DNA of 64,000 bases from Auanema rhodensis (Eukaryota > Nematoda > Chromadorea > Rhabditida > Rhabditidae). Positions 1 to 12,072 of the stretch are shown in pieces (the first letter of the stretch is position 1; every line of letters begins with the position of its first letter). The notes beneath the pieces were generated by a model. It had not been told where the DNA came from. It made no database searches and worked only from the letters and a program-made list of their open reading frames with translations. The position numbers were made by a program, and so were the translations under genes. The DNA lies in the NCBI GenBank assembly GCA_964057225.1, contig OZ059899.1:6138001-6202000 (forward strand), in the 5' to 3' direction.

Positions 1-3000
1 ATATTCAAATCAGCATCATATACTGAACGGGATAAAGGCTAGAAAGAAGACATGTAAGAGATGAGCAGAAGTTAAAGTGACAAGTAATATGGAACAAGAA
101 CTAAGCAATATGTAGCTGAAAGCAATTGACATTTCGGTATTATGCATTGAGTCATTAATTGACTAAATGAGTAATGAAATCAACAAATTCACGTTCCATT
201 ACGTAAAATGATATCAGAGGAACGCAAATTACAAATTATGCTAATTATACTTTCAAATCATCATTTTACGTGAATTTAACGTGAAGTCAATATCATTTCT
301 TTAGAATAAATTGATTAAATAGGTTGCATTAATTATATTTTTGTTCTTAATATAAGATAATAAAATAATATTTCACAAGACACAAGAAAATCATGAAGCT
401 TGTCTGAATGAACATTGTAACCTCAATTTAAGGTTCAGCACAATACAATATGGATATACAACATGAAATACATTGATTTATAACCTAGGACTCAGGACAG
501 GTCGATTATTTTGATGTCGTCAGGCACCTGGCCATTTGAAATAGGCATTTGATAGAAAGACCAAAAAAATATGCCTCAAGGTAAGTAGGACCTTAGAGTT
601 GGTATGATCAACTGTTTAACATTTGTTTTTATTAATATTATAATTTAGAATATGGTATTGATGTTAGATAACTCAACCATCATATATGTCTTCTGTAAGG
701 ATGTATGGATGTAACAAACATGTTCAACTGAGAAAAAAATCTATGCTGGCATGAAGAAGAGATTTTTTTTTGAAATAAAAAAATGTGTGTGATACATTGA
801 AAAGAGATGAGAAATTTTCTGTGAAAAGAGAATTGAGGGCATTCAACGAGAAAAATATGAAGTGACAAGGCATGTTGTGACAGAAACAATCGTTGAAATG
901 CTTTTTGAAGAGGATACGATGTGATATTTTCTCATCGAACGTAGTGAAACTCATAACTACTACTTACTAGAATGGTTCATAAACTATAAACACAATATGA
1001 GTTATAACATATCTTCAATGTTGCAATATGTATGACTTTTTTTTTGTTTTAATGCTGAACATTCGACTGACAAGCTTTTGGAGAATAGTTGGAATTCCAA
1101 TAATGGTCTCTTAAGTTGGCTGTGCCAGATTGGCAAGCAAGATAGCTGAACAAACTGCTGAACTGCACCGGCTTCGACAATAAGTGTTGTCTCCGGAGAT
1201 TATATGATTCTGACGTAGAAAAATAAGCCAAAGAATAGTGTGAATCAGGGAGAAAATGTAAAAGGGTGGTGGATGATGAATCATACGAATAATTTCCGGG
1301 AAAAATACTGTCCAGAAGCCATTGGAAAATCAATTGGTTCAGGGTCGGAACTTCACGCAGGTCGTTCAGCAACAATCTATTGATGTGTACTGCTGTGCAA
1401 GAAGTTCGAACGGATGAGACAAGTCATGTTGTTGCTCATCATACTCATCATCTTCAAATCTGTCTCCAAAACTGCCATTGCCGTCAGGATCACTTGGCGA
1501 CGTTTTAGAGTTAGTACGTAAGAGAAAGATTGAAGATCAGCTAAGGATTTTAATAGGTTTTGAAGTAACAGCTGACTACCAAGATATAATATGAAGAATC
1601 GAGAAGCAGCAGACGGTGGAAAAGATAAAATTGCTGTTCACCGTCTTCAATGCTTAGCTTGGCACATATCTCTTAGCTCTCTCACTTTTCACAATTTTAA
1701 TTCTTGTTCTTTCAGTTCCTTCTGCTCAAACAGATTCACTTCACATAGATTTATGTTATGGACGTTGTGGTAGTAGATTTTGAAAAGAAGGATGACAACT
1801 AAAATTGATGATAGGCATATCTTCTGAATGCTATTCGTAGTTGATCAAGTATGTAGTGGAAATCGTTGTCGTTTGTCTTGCATTCAAGTATTCAAGTATT
1901 CAAAATTTTAATAAATTTTACGAAAAAAAAACTCAACAGCAGGCTCTTATAAACTTTTTTTCTCAAGTTTGTAAAAATTAGAAAGAAAACAAAAAAATCT
2001 AAAGTGAAAAAGATAAAAAGATATATAATAGATAGATAGAAATGTAAAGATTATCGGAAGCTTAACGTATTTGAATAACGGATTGACATCATTTCAATCA
2101 CATTAAATTGAAAAATTCCTGAGCAATGGCTACAACTGCTTCTTCTAATGAAATGGCTATTGTTTGAAATTGCAATAATTTAAAATGTTTATGACAAAAA
2201 AAGTTTGTTATAAGTTAAAGAACAATAGATCAGCTGATAAAATGTTTGATAGAAGGTTCAAAGAAAAAAAAATAGAAGATTGATATGTTGATCTGGTGAG
2301 AATTATTTTTTGATGTCAAAATTGAAAATAATCTGCAATATTAGGTGGAAAAGAATATGTTACAATATAAAGTAGTAGTGCCAGAACTAGAGGTGATATC
2401 TATTAATTAATTATCTGGACACTTGCTGCCAAAAGCCTCTCTGTTTCATCTTCTAGCGTTATTGACCTTTGCCATACTTCTCTTAAGCCTTAGGCTACTA
2501 AAACAGCAAACGTTTCTGACCGAGCTGACAAGTAGATGAAGATAAAGAGGATGCTTAGAGAGAACGGATACCGCTGTACCCAAGAGGGAAATGAAAATCA
2601 GGGAGCATATATAATGGAGGAGTGGTTGTAAAGAAGACAAAACACAGAAGCTTCACTCTTTTTGAGATGAAATAACGTGGAGAGAGCAGATATATATCAG
2701 AGGGCTCTAGTGAAAAGTAACATCAAAGTGTTGCAGCTTTCGGGTTATTGGATGTGTAGTTGGGCAATAGTTCAAAGGCGTATCCCAAGCAAAGCGCAAC
2801 ATGTTGCTGTCAGAAGATAGACCACCCTGATTGGATATGATGTATAACATGATGTTTCAAATCCAAGTTGCTTCGGGAAGTTTCCGAAAAATGATTTGTC
2901 AAAGAGACAGACATCAATAAGATATGAAATAAAACAAAACAAAAAGAAAACACGATTTCAGGGAATAAATTGAAATTTAGATTCGTTGAGGGACAAATAT

Positions 3001-4763
3001 ATGAAACGTTGGTTTTCAGAAAATATGGAATATAGAAAGTAAGGAAGAGTTCGACGTTGTGTTGCAAGAACAGGGCGCTAAGCACTTTTTTCTAGCAAAG
3101 GACATCTGGATCATGCAGAACTGAATAGAATTTGACCATTAATGGATAAGAGATACAGCCACATGGTCAAGAGATTCATTCTTTTCATGAATGAAGATGG
3201 GTGCTCAGTCGGAACGATTTTTCCGGATAAAATCTTTATAGAAAAGCTATTATATCTATATGTACATAGATACATCTACATAAGGCTCATGTGGTTTAGA
3301 TACACATATAGATCTATTGAAACTGGTAAAAGTTTGAAAATTGAAACGGATGGCAAGAACGATCTAATTTGTTTGCGCAATCCCGACCAAGAAGTTTTAT
3401 ATCGGATTTGTATTGAAAAACTTAGTTGAACTCGTTGCTCTTGTTCTTTCAGCAACATTTTTCAAGAATAAAGAATGAAATGTTATATAAGTAATTAAAG
3501 AAATCTAAAAATTAATTTGTTAAATGTTTTATAACAATTTAAATAGATGAATCATAGTATTATAACAAAAGATGATGATTGTCCATGATTTTGATTCAAT
3601 TGAATCATAAATCAATAAAATAAAATAAAAACTTAAATATATATGTTTAAACATATATATAATATGTCTTTTACACTATATATGGATAGTTGTCTAAGAA
3701 AAGAATGCGTGTGAAACGGAACAACTAACGAGCCACTTTGCCTAAACAGAAAGAGGATAAATAGCCAGAGCAACTAACGATGAACTTATTTGGAATGAAA
3801 AGGGCAACAAAAAGTTGAAAATTCAAAGATGTTTTAAGAGAATATATTATAAGTTTGTATACTTTTCATTACAAACTATTTTTTTTAGTTATATAACATA
3901 GTTTTATAGAATATATACTATGTATTTTATGTATATACAATGAGATTTTAAACAAAATTTATAATAAAGTAAGTAAAGTATGTAGAAGAAATGAATCATT
4001 TTTTATCAAATTTACAAAGTAAATATAAATGAATAAAAGAAAAAAAGTTTTCAAAAGAATCTCTTTTTCTCGAAACAACATGAAGAAGGCTCAAGAGAAT
4101 ACGAGAGCTTACTGAAGATGTGCTATTCATGTGACAGAAACTTTCAATTGAGCAAACTAACAAAAAATGAAATAAAACAACCACAAATATATTTTAGAAA
4201 TAAATAAAAAAACATAAAAAAGAAAAAAAAATTAATTTTTATTTAATAAATTAAGTATTTAAAACAAATATCAATAGATATTCATTACAATATTTCTATG
4301 TATAGCTATGTAAGTATGTATGTGTTTCATGGAAATGTGATCCCATTTGTTACTTTTCTTTGCTTTCTTTCTATCTTCTTTATTCATGAAAATATACATT
4401 CTGTTGGAAAAAGTATTATAAACAAAGAACTTTCGTTTTGAATGATTTTTCCAATGATATATCTTCAAATAACATTTTTTTGTGTTATCTATTATAACTT
4501 ATAGTATATGTATATATATATATATAGATTTATATAATAATTAACAAAAAAAACATACAGATTATACAAATTTATTATTTCTTATACATACATAGTAGTA
4601 TATAATAACATAATTCACTGGAAAATACCCGTTTATAGTATAGTTATATTCATATAATTATTAAAATTTTAGTTTGTTATATGAGATCACCTTGAAATGT
4701 TACATATGAGGACCCGTGAGATGAACTTGGACTAGTGATTTCACATTCTTTAAGAAACATATT
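1..4763. other. Gene-poor left flank
   Basis: I see no convincing exon on either strand. The open frames here are short, lack splice-linked partners and have no recognisable domain; the longest are 108 codons on the minus strand near 1.05-1.38 kb and 95 codons on the plus strand near 3.14-3.43 kb. The interval holds a foldback repeat at 185-287 and short AT and GATA runs. The end towards 4.76 kb is the 3' flank of the receptor gene, with a possible minus-strand polyadenylation signal near 4,568. Confidence 0.6.
185..287. repeat. Imperfect foldback inverted repeat, arms about 28 nt
   Basis: The left arm at about 185-212 reads as the near reverse complement of about 260-287; the arms share ATCATTTTACGT and AACGTGAA blocks with one indel and a few mismatches. 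The loop is about 47 nt. The size fits a small MITE remnant or a hairpin transcript. No target-site duplication was identified. Confidence 0.6.
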
Positions 4764-7700
4764 TCAAACTTCTACTGACTCCATGTGTTCACGATATATT
4801 GGTTGAGGTTGGATATCGGATAGCTCTTTCTGTAATAATGAAAGATAAGAAATATTTTAATAAACGAAACACAACCGCTCTATAGCGTATACATAAATTA
4901 AATAATCCATCATTTTTATGTGAAAATTTCACGTTAAATGACGATATTCAAATTAAATAAATAGACTTACCACTAAATCTTTAGCATTTACACGTTTTTT
5001 ATAATCAACTATAAGACATTTTGGAATTTTTTGTTTGAGTTGAACCAATCCTGGATCACTAAAATAAAAATAATATATAATTAAGTATAAGAAAAATAAA
5101 TAATTATACATTTTAAAAGAATTATCATGTCCTGTTGATAAACGTGAATAGAAATTCTTAATGGATTTATCAGAAATAGTTCCTTCAGAAGATTCCCATA
5201 ATGAATTAACAACACCTAATGTTACAATCTCACTGAGAAGTAATCCAAATTGCCATCTAAAATATGAATAAAATTATGATTTTAATGATTAAATTATCAT
5301 TAAAACTCACATATCACCATAAGCAGTACATGGTTTTCCTGATAATACTTCTGGGGGTATGATAGAAGGTACGGTATTGATTGGAGCAAGATTTAAAATG
5401 CTTTCACCATGGATAGAATGTTCTGAAAAAAAAAACTTTTAGCAGAATTTTATTCTAAATATCATACCATAATCTCCTAATTTAGCCATTTGATCACAAG
5501 GTAAATGAAGACAATCACGATACGATTTCAATAAATAAACACAATTACTTGTGATTGAACCATGAATACAGTTTTGTAAATGAAGAAAATTCTATAAAGT
5601 AACCGTATTCAATAGACGTTTTCATAATTTGTTTCTTACCAAAGCACTTGCAATTTGTTTTGAAAAAGTGTATAGATGAACCGTTAATCTATCAATTCTT
5701 TGTTGGAATCGATCCAAAGATCTAAATATTTTAAAATTATTTTTCCATAAATTGTACAAGCTTACTCTTGACTCTGATTTGATCCATCATAACCTGAACT
5801 AGCTGGAGATGGAGTGTTGTCAGTTCGTCTATCGAAAAGGCTATTTCGTACTTCAGACAAAAATGAATTCAATGTTCCACCCCGAATTGGTTCAAATAAT
5901 ACACCCAAAACCTTTAATTTGATATTATTAATTATTTAATTTTAATTTTAATTATAAATACCTGACTCTCCTTCACAGCTAACCCTTGGAAATACAATAG
6001 TCCAGGATGATCAGTTGAAATACGTGAAACAATTCCTAACTCATGACGAAGGGAAGCTGAGTCATCTGAACAGACAAAGCAAAAAATAATAATTAAAAAC
6101 ATTCCTTTAAGATTAATATACCTCCAGAGTATTTCATAAGATAGGCAGAACCATCATTCTTATCTAAAGCATGACAACTTGACCATCCTTTACTTGAAGA
6201 TCTATGATATTGAGTAACATGTAAGCGATCAAATGGTAATCTAAATATTAAAAAATATATAATTTCAATTAAAATTTATGAAAACTTACGCCATAACGCC
6301 ATGTAAATTAATTCCGGCATAAATAGGATTAGCTCTTGTTAAACTGCATGATGATAAACGATCAAAATATGACTGAAATTCCTTTATTTAAGAAATTAAG
6401 TAAAGTTCTTCATATGGTTAATATCAAAAACTTACTGCTTCACTTCGAGTTGGAGTATCTAATGAATCATAAACTCCTTCATCAGGAAAGTATTGAGGAC
6501 TCTTAGTTGAAACTAAAGTATTGCTGTTGATATGAGCAGAAATTTCACTTTCATCACTGGATATTGGTCTTCCTCGACCATCAACTATTGTTAAACAATG
6601 TGATCGTGGAAGAGTAGAAGCTGAAAATATTAAAAAGAAATTTTTTGAAAAATCAAAATAAATGATTTTACCTGATTGAGCAACAACAATACTTTTAGTA
6701 AGTTGACGATGTTCTCGTTTTAATGTATTAAATTCACTTCGATCACGAATACGACATACAGCCATACCACCAGCAACAATTAATAAAGCTAATAGAAATA
6801 GTACAAGAAGAAACTAAAATTATAAAAATAATATAATTAATTATTTATATGATTATACCATTTCAAAATTCCATTGAGCTGTACTTAAAGCTAACATCCC
6901 TTGTAATTCTTCATATGGCAAAATTCGAACTTTTTCAACTGAACTTTTTCTATTTCTGTTATCAAAAACAGTAATTCCAACAACATAATTACATCGATCA
7001 TTTTGATTATGTAATATAATTGAACGATGAGTCTAAACATAATCATAATTAATAAAACTTATTATATAGAAATAGTTTTTCTAACCCCAGATACTTCACG
7101 CCTTTGATTTTTTAATTGTTGACAATGTGGTTGATCATCTAATGGTACTGGATTAATTTCTATTTGAAAATTGATATTTGTTGGATAAATTGGTCGTTTT
7201 GTTTGTGAACTTTCTAAAAATTAATAATTTAGTCATATGTATAAGGATTAATTAAATTAATACCATTTTCAAGAGACACACCATATGACCATGTTAAGAT
7301 AAGTATACTTCCTTCTGTTCGGCTACGGTTCCATTTCCATTCAATCTCATCAACAGGTGGTGGAGCTGAAATCAATGAAATTTTATTATAAAAACTTCAA
7401 TATTTAAAAAAATATATTTTTTAAGTTGAAAATTTAGTTATTTTACTTGTTTGTTGTTGTTTTCCAATTTTTCTTCAAAAATTTCCTATTCTAGCCCTAA
7501 GGATTCATTAGTTTTTATTTATTTTGATATATACATACAAACACATAAATATATCAAATAGTTAAATTAGAAATAAGAAAGATTGACATTTTCATTAGAC
7601 ATACTATAGTATGTGACTATAATGATAGAAAATAAAATTTCTATTGACTTTTTTTACTATATAACAAATAAAATAAATTAAATATTATTTAAAAAAATAA

Positions 7701-10700
7701 AATATATATATATATATCTTGTAATTTTTATATTTTTTTTATTTTAAAATTTAAATAATATCATTTAAACATTATAATAAATTTATCTTCAATACTTAAA
7801 GACATAAATGTCATTTGTTTAGTGATGGATTGTATTTCTAAATTCAAGATCTATCAAAATGATAAAAGAAAACGATCAAGATGAAAACATACATTTCAAC
7901 TTCAAAGAAAGTAATCCATCAGAAACAACTAGTTAACTTAAACTTCAATTTCTATGTTTTCTTTACAGCAATGATTAGAAGAAAAAAAAAGAATAGAAAT
8001 ACGAAATATATTCAGAATATTATATTTTTTTTTTAAATTTAAATATATTTAGAAAAAAACTTACAACACATAGAAGCATCATTAACCATATTCAAACATT
8101 TTGGTACTGCTAAAGTTATAATTGTTTCTTTAGCTAATTCATTTGTATCAGTAGATCCAGTTGGAATAACATGAATTGAATAATTACGATTAAAAGCTAA
8201 TCGATCAATTACAAATCCTCGAGATCGATCCTTAAATATTTTTAATTTTTAATTTTTAGTTTTATATATAATTACCAATGAAATATCAAAGTTTTGTTTA
8301 TGTCCTGTGTGAGTATCGTATGATAACTTCATTGAACAGACGGTTAATTGATCATTTCCAAGATCAGGGAAAGATAGACGAGCGGAAGCTGTTTCATCCT
8401 TCCAAACCTAAATATTCTCACATTATTGAAATGAAATTTGAGAATATTATTCAATACCACTTTGTTGACGATAACATCGATCTGGTTACTAGATGATCCA
8501 GCAATTGCTTTTTGACTTAACCAATTAGATTTCACCACATTACCCATCAGACCTTCATGATTGAATGATGTTACTCGAAACTGTATGAAGTTTGTTGTAT
8601 TAGGTGTTGTTGTTGAAAAGTCAATAACTGGGGTATAAGCCTATAAAAGAAAAAATTATAGAACATTGTATTTGCATGAAATGCCCTTTTCCTTTCTCTC
8701 ATTTCATGAATTTTTACTTTTTACTCACTTATATAAGCCTTTTATGGCTTGACTACATGATTTTCGGTATTCTCAAAGCCATGTTTCCATGAATATTTAT
8801 CATCTTGATGACTCCGTGAACGTAGGGTTAATCCTTCTACTCGTTTTCTTTGTATTCACTATTTGAGACTCTAATCATGGAGGTCTAACAAAGACAACGA
8901 AACATTTCTTTTTTTTTCTCATCTGTCCCTATTCATTTCGACTCCTGATCCCTCTTATTTCATTCCAGAATCTTTCCGAGTTCAATATTTCTATTCAAAA
9001 GACTTAAAAAGACAAGACATGCCACCGTGATGACTTCCTATCCCTTTTCTGAACCATCAGGCTTCCTCCTTAGAGGATGTCTTCTTCTTCCACTTGTGGT
9101 AGAAGTCAAAGCAATAGAGACAATGCCATGGCTGGGAAAATCACGTCCGCAAATAGACGATGATCGTGAGATTCTGACAGATCTGAGGAAAACGACGAGA
9201 TCAGATGCGGTCGAATAGAAGATGGACCGGATCAGACTTATGGACTCTAAGCACTAGAAAGAACCATCCAAATAATTCGGAGTGAGAATTTTGAAGAAAA
9301 TACAATTTTCTTCCGAAAAAACGTTTGTGAAGGAAAATAAATAGATTTGCAGAAATTTAGTATAATTCTCTACTTCGTACTATAAGTAAAAGAAATAAAC
9401 CTTTTTTTAAAAATGTTATTGCTTAGCAGATGTCAAAGTTCTAACAACTGCTGAATCTACTAATCTGATTGAAAGTTGGAAAATAAAATTATCCTTTTTA
9501 CATATAAAGGAAATTTCAAAGAGTTAATTGAAGTGTTGCCTTTGATGTCCATTAATAGTCATGTACTTTCTCACAAGTGGACAGTGGCTCTAAAGGACCG
9601 GACGGCTTTAGAGCTTGATCTATGCATATGTTTACCATTAAGCCTAATTATGGTGCAATAAGGGTCTGTCTCAATGGGATTATGTATATTGAATCAAGTC
9701 AAGATGGTACCATATAGTACTCACTGCAACTTAATTACAAACTTTTTTGCATGATTGTGCTCATTATCCTATGATCTTAAAGCAATAAATGTCAACTAAT
9801 CTTACCCAAAGTTGCCAAAAAACAGATTCATCTGATGAGCTTTCTTCTTTTCCTACAGCTTCAATGTAATGAGCAAGGTTTTGACTTGTAGCCTCTTCAG
9901 TCAGATTCAGAATCAAACGACCAGTCATCATGGCATTAGATCCTCCATCCAAGCATAGAAGTGATACAGATCGTACAGGTGATTGTGTGAGTGGAGCTTA
10001 AAAACATAATTCTTATATGAATTTCGAAGTATTATTCAAATACCTTGGCTACTCTTCTTAAGAACTTCATGATAAGCTCGTTGACCAACATGAATTGGAG
10101 GTAAATCAATATCTTTCATATATGGTGATTGACATCCAAGTTTACACTAAATTCATATATTATTATAATATAATATTATTTTAATATATTCTTACCAAAT
10201 TAAATTTATCTTTGTCAACTATTTCAATATCTTGATATGATTCTCCTACCATAGTAAAATATTCTTTAGGAACAGCATACTAAAATAATAAATATTTCTA
10301 TTTATAAATTTATTATTATAATGAAAAGGTTATGAAGATTATTATTTAATTCAACAAAAAACTTTTATTTCTTAATCTCTTCTAATCTTTAGTTGTAGTT
10401 CGTTGCAGTATATCTTTAGCTTTATTTTATTTCAGACAAATCGTAGATAAGAGATAGAAAATAGATTTTTAACTGAGCAAAAGCTGAGAATTAATTGAGC
10501 TTTAAAAAAGATTTTTTATAGCTTTTCTATTGGTCTTATTTTCTTTTTTTTAAGTTTACATGGTTCATTTGAATGTTTCAATAGATCGTAAATGTGTAAA
10601 AATATTTCTGGCCCCTTTGAACGGATACTGAACCGACGAACACTGAGTTATAAGATTTCCAATAATTCAAAAAATCTTTTTTGTTTGTTATTTCAACTTT

Positions 10701-10821
10701 AAAGAGGAAAATATAAATTTACCTCGGACAGACAGAATGCTTGGCACTGTCCATATGTGGATACAGGTATTTGAGCCGCTGTTATCCAAGGAAGAAGAAA
10801 TACTAATATTACTATTCGCAT
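4764..10821 (-). CDS. Single-pass receptor with fibronectin-III-like ectodomain and tyrosine-kinase-like pseudokinase domain
   Basis: The model has 22 exons, all in frame, encoding 919 residues: 10723-10821, 10196-10279, 10044-10146, 9806-9996, 8458-8640, 8276-8407, 8065-8230, 7264-7365, 7086-7213, 6859-7032, 6672-6813, 6436-6620, 6290-6372, 6122-6240, 5962-6065, 5766-5911, 5640-5721, 5468-5591, 5311-5422, 5110-5256, 4971-5058, 4764-4829. The start encodes a signal peptide (MRIVILVFLLPWITAA). Residues 26-66 carry a CxxxC...CxxGC pattern like the N-termini of Ros/Sevenless- and anosmin-type proteins. Residues of about 96-450 look like fibronectin-III modules. The membrane segment is about 455-472. 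The kinase-like domain (about 590-900) keeps a beta3 lysine (YLMKY, K627), a PPE motif and the DIWQFG helix. However, HRD is replaced by HGS (751-753) and DFG by DYE (781-783), so catalysis is unlikely. It may correspond to the worm hir-1/Ros-like receptors; this orthology is not settled, so no symbol is given. Confidence 0.85.
4920..4932. repeat. Short palindrome GTGAAA-A-TTTCAC
   Basis: This is a perfect 6+1+6 inverted repeat inside the last intron of the receptor gene. It is one of several inverted TTCAC half-site pairs in the window (see 12051-12072 and 16980-16993). Confidence 0.55.
7366..8064 (-). other. Seventh intron of the pseudokinase receptor
   Basis: This 0.7-kb AT-rich intron contains a TA run near 7,705-7,720 and no recognisable nested feature. 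Flanking exons join in phase (TCT serine across the junction). Confidence 0.6.
8641..9805 (-). other. Large fourth intron of the pseudokinase receptor
   Basis: This 1.17-kb interval separates two in-frame exons. Both ends have good splice sites: donor GTAAG after the TTTGG at 9806, acceptor TAG before 8640. No nested gene was recognised. The open frames inside, about 60 codons each, show no domain. Confidence 0.6.
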
Positions 10822-12050
10822 CTATAAAATGACATTATATTACTTAAATAATAGTTTTATATAGATTATTATTACGAAATTCATAAGAGGATACGCAACA
10901 TATAAAAATTGAGAGAGAATGAAAGAGACAGACGGATAGAGGAATGAGGGATTCCAAATGAGATTGTGAAGTTGGATAAAGATGGACAAGTCTTGTGGAT
11001 AGACAATCTACAAGCTTTATAAGTAAAGAGATGTAGCTCGTGGGAGAGAGAGAGGGGGAACGCCAGCTGATAGAGAAACGAGAATGGAGGGGTTTGAAAT
11101 GATGAAGAAGAAGAATGTGGATAGAGCATAAACGAGACGTTGGTATTTGGGCTTCAGGCAGACGTGGCAGACGATAAAATCAAATCAAAATTTGGCGGAA
11201 CGAGACCTTTTAGATGTGCAGTTGAGACTGAGAGTTTCTGCTCACAAATTCAGCGGAACGTCCGGAAATCAAAATCAAACATCTGGTCTGTTGGTGGATG
11301 GTTTTTGAAGGACAAATGGAAAGTCTTTGCTGGATGACATGCCAAGATGTCACAAGTGTGGAGGGCAAGGCAGATGAGAGGAGGAGAAGTGATGAAGAAG
11401 GTGAAAAGTTATGTAGAACGAGTGGAATGTATTTGAAAGACATGCAAAATGTGAGAGATAGAGAGAACATGTGTATATGAGGTTAAAAAGGAAAATGAAG
11501 TTTTGTATGAAAATAGGAGAAACATTGGAAAATATTCTTTTCAAAAAAAGGTTTAAAGTAAATGACAAAGAATTTGACAGATGAAGAATGTTGATAAGAG
11601 GTGATGTGCATGCTATTTCAGCTGAAAGTTTCTATATTTTAAAAATATTCAATGTTTTAGACTGTAAAAATAATGAATGAGAATCGCCTCAGGCTATATA
11701 GTATGAAGAGATTTATAAGAAAAACCTGACGTCCTCTAGTGGTCTCGAACATATGAACAAAGGAATAGAATGAATTGTAAGTATTCATGACAAGAATCGT
11801 CTTCAGGCCAAGAAGGATGGAGCTACAATGACTTATCTTGTTTTTGGGCATTCAGATGGCTTCCGTCATAGGACAATAGACCAAATGATTACAGATTTTC
11901 GAAAATTCATTTTGTTGACTAGTAGTAACTATCCATTCAAATTTATTTACTAAATACAAGTAAAATTGATGTTTATACTATAAATGAAACCGGATTTTAA
12001 ATAATTTTTTCTAAAAATTAAATGAATTATTGAATATTTTATAGTTAAAT

Positions 12051-12072
12051 GTTCACGTGTTTACACGTGAAC
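12051..12072. repeat. 10-bp-arm palindrome centred on TT, with CACGTG in each arm
   Basis: The left arm GTTCACGTGT is followed by TT and then its exact reverse complement ACACGTGAAC. Each arm contains a CACGTG E-box. It could be a protein-binding palindrome or the remnant of a foldback element. Confidence 0.6.

Noticed and set aside
1049-1375. 108-codon minus-strand open frame
   Set aside because: Composition and lack of motifs or splice partners suggest a chance open frame.
3142-3429. 95-codon plus-strand open frame MDKRYSHMVK...
   Set aside because: No domain, no recognisable homologue, no splice partners or promoter; consistent with chance in this composition.
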